Position numbers and translations under genes: made by a program
Shown: piece by piece, positions 1 through 7,437 of the stretch
How the letters are laid out: each line of letters starts with the position of its first letter
Numbering within the stretch: the stretch's first letter is position 1
Assembly: GCA_046732975.1 (NCBI GenBank)
Contig: JBKPOG010000285.1
Location: 1-12,638 of the forward strand
Origin: JAMXLO01 sp046732975
Lineage (GTDB): Bacteria; Pseudomonadota; Alphaproteobacteria; Acetobacterales; Acetobacteraceae
Direction: 5' to 3'
DNA: 12,638 nucleotides
The notes under the pieces: model-generated
What the model was told of the DNA's origin: nothing
The model's database searches: none
The model's input: only the letters and a program-made list of their open reading frames with translations

Positions 1-1298
1 ATGTTCTCATCGACCATCTCAACGATGCCAAGCGCGGCCATGTCCGTCGTAAGCCCGAGCTTCGGGGCTACACGCGATGCCAGTGCGTCATGCGCCGCGG
101 ACTCGTCCAATCGCATCGTGCCGCCGGCGAAGCGCGCAGGATCATAGCGTCCGAGTGCGAGGTTGGCGTCCGTGACTGTCGGTTGCGTGCCACCGTGGCC
201 ATAGCAGGCGGGACCCGGCTCAGCGCCGGCACTCTCTGGTCCAACGGCGATGCGGCCCATTGTATCCACGTGCGCGATCGAGCCGCCGCCAGCACCGATC
301 TCCACCATCTCAATCACCGGGATACGCAGCGGCAGGCCAGACCCTTTGCGAAACCGTCCGACACGCGCGATCTCGAATGCCCGCGACGTCTGCGGTTTGC
401 CATCGTCGATCAGGCAGATCTTCGCTGTGGTGCCGCCCATGTCGAACGACAGCACATTGGCGATGCCGCATTGCCGCGCGATCGTGGCGGAGAAGATTGC
501 CCCGCCAGCCGGTCCGCTTTCCACCAGCCGGATCGGAAAGCGGCAAGCAGTGTCGATAGTGGTCAGCCCGCCGCCGGACAGCATCAGGAACACCGGTGCC
601 GTAATGCCGATAGCCTGCATCTCGTCGGCCAGCCGGCGTAGGTATCGCGCCATCAACGGCTGCACGTAGGCGTTGGCGACGGTGGTGGAAAAACGCTCCC
701 ACTCGCGCATCTCAGGCGATACGTCGCTGGACAGCGAGACTGGAATTTCCGGCAACTCATCCGCCAGGATATCGCGTATGCGACGCTCATGCGTCGGATT
801 GACGAAGGCGTGCAGCAGGCCGACAGCGATGCTTTCAACGCCTTCAAGCCGCAGCGTCGGAACCAGTGCGCGCACCGCGCCAGTGTCGAGCGGCAGCAGG
901 ACATTGCCCTCATTGTCGAGCCGCTCCCGCACCGGCAGGCGCAGATGCCGTGGCACGAGTGGTTCGGGCAGCACGATGTTGAGATCGTACTGGTCATAGC
1001 GGCTCTCATTGCCCATCGCGATCACGTCGCGAAAGCCTTGCGTGGTCAACAGCGCTGTGCGCGCCCCTTTGCGTTCGATCACTGCATTGGTCGCAAGCGT
1101 GGTGCCATGAATGACGATGCCGATGTCGGCAGCCGATACGCCGGAAGTCTGCAGGATGTCGCGCACGCCGGCCATCACGCCCTGTTCCGGCGCCGCTTGT
1201 GTCGTCAGAACCTTGATGGTGGAGCGCCTGCCGTCGTGCTCGAGCGCAAGATCGGTGAAAGTGCCGCCAATATCGACGGCAAGTCGAGCAGAAGGCAT
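1..1298 (-). CDS. hyuA: Hydantoinase/oxoprolinase subunit A (HyuA-type), partial, runs off left edge
   Basis: An uninterrupted minus-strand reading frame of 432 codons begins at the ATG at 1298-1296 and is still open at position 1. A GAGGA Shine-Dalgarno lies 6 nt upstream of the ATG. The N-terminus starts MPSARLAVDIGGTFTDLAL, the first phosphate-binding loop of the ASKHA-fold hydantoinase A/5-oxoprolinase family (DIGGTFTD, residues 9-16). A HGTTLATNAVIERKGA segment follows near residue 64, and a second phosphate motif, SFDMGGTTAKI, lies near residue 285. Known members are ATP-dependent enzymes opening hydantoins or 5-oxoproline, usually with a HyuB partner encoded immediately downstream. Here that would lie left of the window, which is inference. 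Full members are about 680-700 residues, so roughly the C-terminal third is missing only because of the window edge. The gene is divergent from the amidase at 1386, with an 87-bp shared upstream region. The exact substrate (hydantoin, oxoproline, or the acetophenone/acetone carboxylase branch of the family) cannot be told. Confidence 0.9.
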   Translation of the reverse strand, partial: MPSARLAVDIGGTFTDLALEHDGRRSTIKVLTTQAAPEQGVMAGVRDILQTSGVSAADIGIVIHGTTLATNAVIERKGARTALLTTQGFRDVIAMGNESRYDQYDLNIVLPEPLVPRHLRLPVRERLDNEGNVLLPLDTGAVRALVPTLRLEGVESIAVGLLHAFVNPTHERRIRDILADELPEIPVSLSSDVSPEMREWERFSTTVANAYVQPLMARYLRRLADEMQAIGITAPVFLMLSGGGLTTIDTACRFPIRLVESGPAGGAIFSATIARQCGIANVLSFDMGGTTAKICLIDDGKPQTSRAFEIARVGRFRKGSGLPLRIPVIEMVEIGAGGGSIAHVDTMGRIAVGPESAGAEPGPACYGHGGTQPTVTDANLALGRYDPARFAGGTMRLDESAAHDALASRVAPKLGLTTDMAALGIVEMVDEN

Positions 1299-1385
1299 TC
1301 AGCGTCCTCGGGATGATCGATCGGCGGAAGTGAAGCCTTTCGGCAAGGTTGTGGCAAGAAGTCGGGAAACTGGAGAACAGGGCAC

Positions 1386-2555
1386 ATGGACGATCCGATC
1401 AACGCATTCATTCCCGGGCCGCGGCTCAGGATCGAGGGCGCCGCACATGGTCCGCTGCACGGCCTCACCTTCGCCGCCAAGGACCTGTTCGACGTCGCCG
1501 GTCATTCGACCGGCGGCGGCAATCACGACTGGGCACGCACTAATCCTGTGCCGACGCGCCATGCCTGGGCGGTGCAGAGGTTGCTGGAAGCGGGCGCCAC
1601 GCTTATCGGCAAGACGATCACCGACGAGGTCTCTCTCGGCATTCTCGGGGAGAATGCATTCGACGGCACGCCGCTGAACAGCAAGGCGCCGGACCGCGTC
1701 CCGGGTGGTTCATCGTCGGGCTCGGCGGCCGCAGTCGCTGCTGAGATCTGCGACACTGCACTGGGCACCGATACCGGCGGGTCGGTGCGCGTGCCGGCGA
1801 GCTTTTGCGGCCTGTACGGCATCAGGCCCACACATGGGCGGCTCGACCTGAGTGGCATGCTGCCGCAGGCGCCGAGTTCGGACACTACGGGTTGGTTCGC
1901 CCTCGACGCAGAGACCTTCGCGCGCGTCTCTAGTGTGATGCTTGGTGAAGAAATTCCCGCAGCATTGCCGTCTCAGTTGATCGTGGCGGTCGATGCTTTC
2001 GGGTTCGCCGATGCCGAGGTTGCAGCGGCGCTGCGGCCAATAGTGGATCGGCTCGCGGCGCTGATTGGCAGCAAGCGTGATGAGCTGATCGCGCCCCAAG
2101 GCCTCTCGGTTTGGTCGCGGGCGCAGCGCACGCTGCAACCGGTTGAGGCTTGGCGAACATTCCGCAAATGGGTCGAACGTGACAATCCGCGCATGGCATT
2201 CAATGTGGCGCGTGGTCTGATCGCGGGGTCCATGATCGGCGAGCCGGAGCGCGAATGGGCCGAACTGATGCGCCAGGAGGCACGTGCGCGGATGAACTAC
2301 CTGCTGCCACCCGGCACCATTCTCTGCCTGCCGACGACACCGTTTCCTGCGCCGAAGAAGGGCTTATCGCTGCCTGTGCTCAGCGCATTGCGTGCACGGA
2401 TATCCTGTCTGTGCTCACATGGCGGGCTGACCGGTGTGCCGCAGGTCAGTCTGCCCGGGGCCGAGGTTGATGGGCTGCCGGTGGGGTTATCGATCGTTGG
2501 TGCTCGCGGGAATGATGCAAGCTTGGTGGCGGTCGCGCGGGCGATGGCGGGGTAG
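1386..2555 (+). CDS. Amidase-signature family amidase
   Basis: This is a complete 389-residue protein. The ATG at 1386 has GGAG 10 nt upstream. The Ser-cisSer-Lys triad of the amidase-signature family is readable: Lys32 in GLTFAAKDLFDV, Ser109 in the GGSSSGSAAA loop, and nucleophile Ser133 in GTDTGGSVRVPASFCG. The 77- and 24-residue spacings fit the family. The short form (about 390 residues) with an N-terminal FIPGP..I.GA.GPL.GL start resembles the AMI1/Toc64-like and PRK08310-type amidases rather than GatA or allophanate hydrolase. Its role would be hydrolysis of a small amide to acid plus ammonia in the cytoplasm; no signal peptide is visible. It is divergent from the HyuA gene and 64 bp upstream of the MDR gene on the same strand, so it may process a carbamoyl or amide product of hydantoin-type ring opening, but that pairing is inference. 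The substrate is unknown. Confidence 0.93.
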   Translation: MDDPINAFIPGPRLRIEGAAHGPLHGLTFAAKDLFDVAGHSTGGGNHDWARTNPVPTRHAWAVQRLLEAGATLIGKTITDEVSLGILGENAFDGTPLNSKAPDRVPGGSSSGSAAAVAAEICDTALGTDTGGSVRVPASFCGLYGIRPTHGRLDLSGMLPQAPSSDTTGWFALDAETFARVSSVMLGEEIPAALPSQLIVAVDAFGFADAEVAAALRPIVDRLAALIGSKRDELIAPQGLSVWSRAQRTLQPVEAWRTFRKWVERDNPRMAFNVARGLIAGSMIGEPEREWAELMRQEARARMNYLLPPGTILCLPTTPFPAPKKGLSLPVLSALRARISCLCSHGGLTGVPQVSLPGAEVDGLPVGLSIVGARGNDASLVAVARAMAG

Positions 2556-2619
2556 AGATGCGTGGTGGTGACTTCCCGCGTAATCTGGCGCTTACACCAA
2601 ATCGGGGGAGACGCTGACC

Positions 2620-3609
2620 ATGCGCGCTGTCTGGTATGATCGTCAGGGACCTGCCCGCGACGTTCTGGTCGCCGGCGAGCTCGCCACACCGGAGCCTGGA
2701 CACTACGAGGTCCGCGTGCGGCTTGAGGCAGCAGGCGTCAATCCGTCGGAGACCTACCGTCGTCGTGGACCTGCGCCGGCAATGGAATATCCGCGCGTCA
2801 TTACCTGCAGCGACGGCGCGGGCATCGTGGACCGGGTCGGGCCGATGGTGGCGGAGGGCTGGGTCGGCAAGCGCGTGTGGCTGTACAATGGCCAGCGCAA
2901 TGGCCGCTGGATGGGCACTGCAGCCGAGTACATTGCGCTGAACGTCGATCTGGTGACTCCCTTGCCTGGTCATGTGTCGTTCGCTGAAGGCGCGACGCTC
3001 GGCGTTCCCGGCATGACTGCCCATTACTGCGTCTTCGCCGCCGGCCCTGTGCAAGGACGCACGCTGCTGATCACCGGTGCCGCCGGCGCCGTCGGGCACT
3101 ATGCGGTGCAGCTCGCCAAATGGGCCGGCGCCACCGTGATCGCTACCGTCAGCTCGGAGAAGAAGGCGGAGCGCGCCCGGGCCGGTGGCGCTGATCATAT
3201 CATCAACTACCGCAACGAAGACGTTGGGGCGCGCGTGCGCGACATCACCAGCGGCGACGGCGTTGACCACATCGTCGATGTCGACTTTGGCGGCAATCTC
3301 GGCACAACGATGCGCTGCGTGCGCGCCAATGGCAGCATCGCGATTTACGCCTCGAATGGCGATCGCATGCCGCGTCTGCCGGTCGGCGAGCTGATGCAGC
3401 GCAACGTCACGCTGTACCCGATGTCGCTGCCCGGCACACCGCATGCCGCGCGCGAGCGGGCACAGAGCGACATCGCGCAGTGGATCCACGGCGACCGACG
3501 CATTCTGTCTGTGGCTGAAAAGTTCCCGCTGTACCAGGCAGCGGCGGCGCATGAGGCGGTCGAGCGTGGTGACAAGGTGGGCACGGTCGTGATCGAGTGC
3601 GCTCGATGA
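2620..3609 (+). CDS. Zinc-independent NADPH:quinone oxidoreductase-like MDR protein
   Basis: This 329-residue protein starts at the ATG at 2620, with GGGGGAG (2604-2610) 9 nt upstream. It has the medium-chain dehydrogenase/reductase layout: an N-terminal GroES-like domain (about 1-125, with GVNPSETYRRRG at 39-50 and an SDGAGIVDRVG segment at 64-74) and a C-terminal Rossmann domain with the nucleotide-binding motif GAAGAVG at 153-159. The catalytic-zinc Cys/His pattern of alcohol dehydrogenases is absent, which points to the zeta-crystallin/quinone oxidoreductase branch. Members reduce quinones or activated alkenes with NADPH in the cytosol. It lies between the amidase and the flavin hydroxylase on one strand, with 64- and 69-bp gaps, so it is probably cotranscribed. 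It could reduce an enone or quinone made in the same pathway; the true substrate is not visible. Confidence 0.92.
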   Translation: MRAVWYDRQGPARDVLVAGELATPEPGHYEVRVRLEAAGVNPSETYRRRGPAPAMEYPRVITCSDGAGIVDRVGPMVAEGWVGKRVWLYNGQRNGRWMGTAAEYIALNVDLVTPLPGHVSFAEGATLGVPGMTAHYCVFAAGPVQGRTLLITGAAGAVGHYAVQLAKWAGATVIATVSSEKKAERARAGGADHIINYRNEDVGARVRDITSGDGVDHIVDVDFGGNLGTTMRCVRANGSIAIYASNGDRMPRLPVGELMQRNVTLYPMSLPGTPHAARERAQSDIAQWIHGDRRILSVAEKFPLYQAAAAHEAVERGDKVGTVVIECAR

Positions 3610-3664
3610 GTGATATCGCGCAGGGTTGGTGTGGCGGCTGCGCGCAACATAGAGAGGTTGGCTG

Positions 3665-3670
3665 AGGAGG
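3665..3670 (+). promoter_or_regulatory. Shine-Dalgarno AGGAGG fixing the flavin hydroxylase start
   Basis: AGGAGG sits 8 nt before the ATG at 3679. The frame is open back to a GTG at 3610, right behind the stop of the previous gene, but that GTG has no ribosome-binding site and the extra 23 residues do not look like part of the family. The ATG at 3679 is therefore preferred. Confidence 0.8.
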
Positions 3671-3678
3671 AATTGCCC

Positions 3679-4905
3679 ATGCCGGACGTCGCCGTTGTTG
3701 AGCCGCCCGTAGCCGATACAGCTCAGGCGGATGCATTTCTCGCCGGGATCGCGGCGCTGCTGCCCGAGATACGCGGCAGAGCCGGAGAAACTGAACGAGC
3801 TGGCCGTGTGTCCGAGGAGATTGTCAATGCGCTGGTAAAAGTCGGCGTGTTTCGGGCGGTGCAGCCACACCAGTGGGGCGGGTTGGAACTGGACTTGGCA
3901 ACTTTCTACCAGGGAATGGTGCTTGTCGCTTCTGCCTGCGGCTCTACCGGCTGGGTCGCCAGCGTCGTTGGCGTTCATCCCTGGCAGATCGCGCTGTTCG
4001 CCGAAGAGGCGCAACGCGATCTATGGCACGACAATCCGGACGCGCGAGCGTCATCGTCTTATGCGCCGACAGGCTCGGTGCGGCGGGCCAACGGCGGCTT
4101 CCATCTATCCGGACGCTGGCACTTTTCCAGCGGCGTGGACCACTGCGGTTGGGTACTGCTGGGGGCCGTGATTCCGGATGAGGGCAACGGCGCCGAATTT
4201 CGCACCTTCCTGGTGCCGCGGCGGGATTTTTCCATCGACCATGACAGCTGGCGCGTGACTGGACTGGCCGGCACTGGCAGCAAGGATGTGATCGTGGCCG
4301 GCGCCTTCGTGCCGGAACATCGCACCCACAGCGTGGTCGATGTCTACCACGAGCGAAACCCGGGTTTCGCCGTCAATAACCGGCCATATTTCCGGCTGCC
4401 GTGGCGCTTGGTGTTCGGTTACACGATCGCCGCGCCGGCGGTCGGCGCCGCACTCGGTGCCGTGCAGGCGTTCATCGATAACAACAGCGGCCGCGTGTCA
4501 GCCTATGGAGGGCCAGCGATCGCGCGCGACCCAGCCGTGCACCGCCCGCTGGCGCGCGCACTGACTGCGACTGATACCGCGAGAACGCGCCTCGCAGGCA
4601 CTTGGGTAGAACTGCAGTCGCTGCTTCAACAGGGCAAGCCGATTCCGTATGCGCGCCGCGCGCAAGCGTTCTATGAAGCGACATTGGCACACCACAGCTG
4701 CACCAACGCGATCTCCGACCTGCTCGCGGTGAACGGCGGACGCACGATGCAGGCCGATGGCGCGCTGCAGCGGTTCTTCCGCGACTTGCTCGCGATGCGC
4801 AATCACCCGGCGGCCAATATCGAGTTCAGCGGCTCTCTGTATGCTCAGGCAATGCTGGGTCTGGATCCGCCGCCGTTCGTGCCGTCGCAGCGCTTCGTTC
4901 TGTAG
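3679..4905 (+). CDS. Flavin-dependent hydroxylase of acyl-CoA dehydrogenase fold (HsaA/HpaH-like)
   Basis: This is a 408-residue protein starting MPDVAVVEPP. The fold is that of acyl-CoA dehydrogenases, but the sequence matches the oxygenase component of two-component flavin hydroxylases. It has an N-terminal helical region with VGVFRAVQPHQWGG (55-68) and a CGSTGW segment at 87-92. The mid-domain motif W147-H-F-S-S-G-V-D-H-C156 is typical of HsaA, the 3-hydroxy-secoandrostatriene-dione hydroxylase, and of phenol or hydroxyphenylacetate hydroxylases. The C-terminal helical domain carries VNGGRTMQADGALQRFFRD. No acyl-CoA dehydrogenase catalytic Glu context is apparent. Relatives use reduced FMN or FAD supplied by a separate flavin reductase to hydroxylate a phenolic ring. 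No reductase is seen in this window; the adjacent MDR is not of that type. The 3' end overlaps trmJ on the other strand by 80 bp. The general class is well supported, but the substrate is unknown (aromatic, steroid or other). Confidence 0.85.
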   Translation: MPDVAVVEPPVADTAQADAFLAGIAALLPEIRGRAGETERAGRVSEEIVNALVKVGVFRAVQPHQWGGLELDLATFYQGMVLVASACGSTGWVASVVGVHPWQIALFAEEAQRDLWHDNPDARASSSYAPTGSVRRANGGFHLSGRWHFSSGVDHCGWVLLGAVIPDEGNGAEFRTFLVPRRDFSIDHDSWRVTGLAGTGSKDVIVAGAFVPEHRTHSVVDVYHERNPGFAVNNRPYFRLPWRLVFGYTIAAPAVGAALGAVQAFIDNNSGRVSAYGGPAIARDPAVHRPLARALTATDTARTRLAGTWVELQSLLQQGKPIPYARRAQAFYEATLAHHSCTNAISDLLAVNGGRTMQADGALQRFFRDLLAMRNHPAANIEFSGSLYAQAMLGLDPPPFVPSQRFVL

Positions 4906-5698
4906 CAGAGTCAGGATCTTCCAGCCGCCCAAGCTGTCGGCGGCCGATCGCAAGTTCGGTGACGATGCCGTGTAGGGTGCGCAGCTCCTGCTCGGTCACT
5001 TCGCCGCGCTGGAAGAAGTGGCGGATGTTGCGCACCATGCCTGGCCGCTTCGGCAGATTGCGCAAGAAGGCGCAGGCGTCGAGCTGATCGATTAGGTGCT
5101 CGAGAAAATTCTCCAGCTCTGCCTTGGTGGCAATGCGTGTTTCGTTGGTCATCAGCGTGCGCGGTGGGGTCGGTTCCGCCGCTGTCCACCACTCGTATGC
5201 CAGCACCATCACTGCCTGCGCCAGATTCAGCGACATGAAGGCCGGGTTAAGCGGATAGCGCACCAGCGCATCAGCGTGCGCCATGTCATCATTGTCCAGC
5301 CCGGCGCGCTCGGGTCCGAACAGCACACCGACACGCAGATTGCGGCTTGCGATTGTCCGCAACTCTATCGCCGCGCCACGCGCGGTCAGTACTGGTTTGA
5401 CGATGTGGCGCGGGCGCGGGCAGGTGGCGAACACGTGGTGCAGGTCAGTGACCGCGCTCGGCACTGAATCGAACACAGCCGCTGCATCGAGAATGCGGTC
5501 GGCGCCGGACGAATTGCGCCATGCCTTTTCCTGCGGCCAGCCGTCGCGTGGAGCGACCAGACGCAGGTGGAACAAGCCGCCATTTGCCATCGCACGTGCG
5601 CACGCACCGATGTTGTCTGCAAGTTGCGGCCGAACCAGGATAACGACCGGAGAATTGCCAATCGGCGTCAGATCGGCGCCGCCTTCGCGACCGGTCAC
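4826..5698 (-). CDS. trmJ: tRNA 2'-O-methyltransferase TrmJ (SpoU/TrmH superfamily)
   Basis: This is a SPOUT RNA methyltransferase of about 290 residues. Counted from the GTG at 5698, it shows VILVRPQLADNIGACARA near residues 19-36 (motif 1, with the Asn and Arg used in catalysis and RNA binding). The knot motifs are VGVLFGPERAGL near 124-134 and YPLNPAFMSLNLAQAV near 148-163, where S-adenosylmethionine binds. A helical C-terminal domain (FLEHLIDQLDACAFLRNLP and following) is typical of TrmJ, which methylates the 2'-OH of residue 32 in the tRNA anticodon loop. The GTG at 5698 overlaps the DUF305 stop as GTGA, mirroring the ATGA overlap one gene upstream, so I prefer it. A second GTG at 5719, adding seven residues, is possible but has no well-placed ribosome-binding site. 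The C-terminal 26 or so residues lie antisense to the end of the flavin hydroxylase gene. Confidence 0.93.
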   Translation of the reverse strand: MTGREGGADLTPIGNSPVVILVRPQLADNIGACARAMANGGLFHLRLVAPRDGWPQEKAWRNSSGADRILDAAAVFDSVPSAVTDLHHVFATCPRPRHIVKPVLTARGAAIELRTIASRNLRVGVLFGPERAGLDNDDMAHADALVRYPLNPAFMSLNLAQAVMVLAYEWWTAAEPTPPRTLMTNETRIATKAELENFLEHLIDQLDACAFLRNLPKRPGMVRNIRHFFQRGEVTEQELRTLHGIVTELAIGRRQLGRLEDPDSATERSAATARTAADPDPALPEHTESR

Positions 5699-6060
5699 TT
5701 CGCGTGCTTCGCCTGCCACGACTGCATGAAGGCGATCTCCTTGGTCTGTGCTGCGATCACCTCGCGGGCGAGCTTCCGCAGCTGCGGGTCCTTGCCGTAT
5801 TGCAGCTCTGCCTTGGCCATTGCCACCGCGCCCTCATGATGGGGGATCATGCCAGCGACAAAGTCTCTGTCTGGATCGCCGGACAAGGTCACCGCCATGC
5901 TCTTTTCCATCTTGCTCATGGCGCTGCGATAAGCCTTGCTGGATGCCGCTTCATCGCCTGAAGGCGGCGCCCCATGCATGCCCTGCATCGACTGGGCGGA
6001 CACAGCCTGACCAAGCGCCAAGAATGCGATCGCCACCGCCACCAGGCCAGCGATCTTCAT
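5695..6060 (-). CDS. Exported DUF305 family protein
   Basis: This is a 121-residue protein. The ATG at 6060 overlaps the cysS stop as ATGA and has AGGAAGGA 2-4 nt upstream, inside the end of cysS. It begins with a Sec signal peptide: MKI, a hydrophobic stretch up to about residue 17, then a VSA-Q site near 22/23. The mature part is rich in Met and His (SMQGMHG) and carries the DUF305 hallmark DRDFVAGMIPHHEGAVAMA at 64-82 with His74-His75. DUF305 proteins are ferritin-like four-helix domains, often periplasmic and, in characterised CopM-type cases, copper-binding; metal binding here is inferred. It is translationally tied to cysS above and trmJ below, an odd setting for an exported metal-binding protein. 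The start is well supported. Confidence 0.92.
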   Translation of the reverse strand: MKIAGLVAVAIAFLALGQAVSAQSMQGMHGAPPSGDEAASSKAYRSAMSKMEKSMAVTLSGDPDRDFVAGMIPHHEGAVAMAKAELQYGKDPQLRKLAREVIAAQTKEIAFMQSWQAKHAK

Positions 6061-7421
6061 CGTCCTTCCTGTCCCGCCACAATGTTCCAACTGGTCGAAC
6101 CATCCGGCCGGTCCTCGAAGACCACGCCACGGCCCGACCATTCGGCACGGATTGCGTCGGCACGTTTGTAGTCGCGCCGCCGGCGTGCCTCCTGACGTTC
6201 GGCAATCGCAGCCTCGATCGCGGCGCGATCGGCGCCGCCGCGGAACCACTCATCCACGCTCTGCTGCACGATGCCCAGCAACTTCCCAGCCGCACGCAGA
6301 CCGCAGGCAGCATCAAAGTCGCCGGCCAGCGCCTTGTCAGCCAGAGCATGCATCGCCGATAGCGCCAGTGGCGTGTTCAGATCATCGCATAGCGCGGCCA
6401 TGACAGGGGATGGCGTATCGGCAGCGCCGAGATCCGGGTATCGTTCCAGCGCGCGATAGAACCGGTCCAGTTCGCGCCTTGCCTCTGCTACCGCCGCGTC
6501 GGAGAACTCGGCGACCGACCGGTAGTGCGTACGGATCAACGCGAGCCGCACCGCCTCGGCCGGCGCCTTCGCCAGCACCTCGCGTGCGGTGAAGAAGTTG
6601 CCGAGACTCTTCGACATCTTCTCCTCGTTGATCTGCAGCATGCCGCTGTGCACCCAGAAGCGCACGAAGCGGCTGCCGGGAAAGGCGCACACGCTCTGCG
6701 CCAGCTCGTTCTCATGGTGCGGAAAAACCAGGTCGGTGCCACCGCCATGTATGTCGAACGTCTCCCCAAGATAGCGCCAGGACATCGCGCTGCACTCAAT
6801 GTGCCAGCCAGGCCGGCCGCGTCCCCACGGGCTGTCCCAGCCAGGCGTATCAGGTGGTGACGGCTTCCACAGCACAAAGTCGCCCGGATCGCGTTTGTAA
6901 GGCGCGACGTCGATGCGCGCGCCGGCCAGCAGCTCGTCTGGCGAGTGCCCGGACAGCTGTCCATACGCGGCGAAACTTGGCACAGAGAACAGCACATGAC
7001 CCTGCGCGGCATAGGCATGACCCGAGGCGATCAGCTTTCTGATGAGCTCGATCATTTCCGCGATGTGCTGCGTCGCACGCGGCTCTTCGTCGGGCGGCAG
7101 CACACCCAAAGCCGCCATGTCGGCGTGAAAGTCTGCCGTGGTACGCGTGGTGATCTGCTCGATCGGCTCGCCGGTTTCCAAGGCGCGCGCGTTGATCTTG
7201 TCCTCCACGTCGGTGATGTTGCGCACGTAGGTGACGCGCGGATACAGCACGCGCAACAGGCGGACGAGCACGTCGAACACCACCATGGTGCGGGCGTTGC
7301 CTATGTGCGCCAGGTCGTAGACTGTCGGGCCGCATAAGTACATCCGCACGTGCTGGGGTTCGAGCGGCTCGAACCGCTCTTTCCGACGGCTCAAACTGTT
7401 GTGCAGGAAAAGCGAGTGCAC
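6057..7421 (-). CDS. cysS: Cysteinyl-tRNA synthetase
   Basis: This is a complete 454-residue class I aminoacyl-tRNA synthetase that charges tRNA-Cys with cysteine in the cytoplasm. The ATP-binding signature HIGN is at 39-42 (YDLAHIGNAR) and KMSKS at 268-272. The zinc site that selects cysteine is intact: Cys30 (LCGPTVYD), Cys210 (HIECSAM), His235 and Glu239 (FPHHENE), nearly the same numbering as E. coli CysS (28, 209, 234, 238). The start is a GTG; MHSLFLHNSLSRRKE lines up with the usual family N-terminus, and GGAG lies 12 nt upstream. It is the first gene of a minus-strand unit with the DUF305 gene (ATGA overlap) and trmJ. The 5' leader contains two tandem hairpins (7505-7461), a possible site of leader control. 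Confidence 0.97.
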   Translation of the reverse strand: MHSLFLHNSLSRRKERFEPLEPQHVRMYLCGPTVYDLAHIGNARTMVVFDVLVRLLRVLYPRVTYVRNITDVEDKINARALETGEPIEQITTRTTADFHADMAALGVLPPDEEPRATQHIAEMIELIRKLIASGHAYAAQGHVLFSVPSFAAYGQLSGHSPDELLAGARIDVAPYKRDPGDFVLWKPSPPDTPGWDSPWGRGRPGWHIECSAMSWRYLGETFDIHGGGTDLVFPHHENELAQSVCAFPGSRFVRFWVHSGMLQINEEKMSKSLGNFFTAREVLAKAPAEAVRLALIRTHYRSVAEFSDAAVAEARRELDRFYRALERYPDLGAADTPSPVMAALCDDLNTPLALSAMHALADKALAGDFDAACGLRAAGKLLGIVQQSVDEWFRGGADRAAIEAAIAERQEARRRRDYKRADAIRAEWSGRGVVFEDRPDGSTSWNIVAGQEGR

Positions 7422-7437
7422 GGCTGCTGGCTCCAGA

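Noticed and set aside
90..1316. Several plus-strand open frames opposite the left-edge hydantoinase gene
   Set aside because: They are shadows of the HyuA frame, which has the family's phosphate-binding motifs and stays open for 432 codons.
3610..3678. GTG at 3610 as the start of the flavin hydroxylase
   Set aside because: It has no ribosome-binding site, whereas the ATG at 3679 has AGGAGG at ideal spacing.
2446..4014. A 522-residue minus-strand open frame antisense to the MDR and hydroxylase genes
   Set aside because: It has no recognisable domain, is rich in Arg/His/Ala as expected of antisense GC-rich frames, and lies opposite two clear protein families with good ribosome-binding sites.
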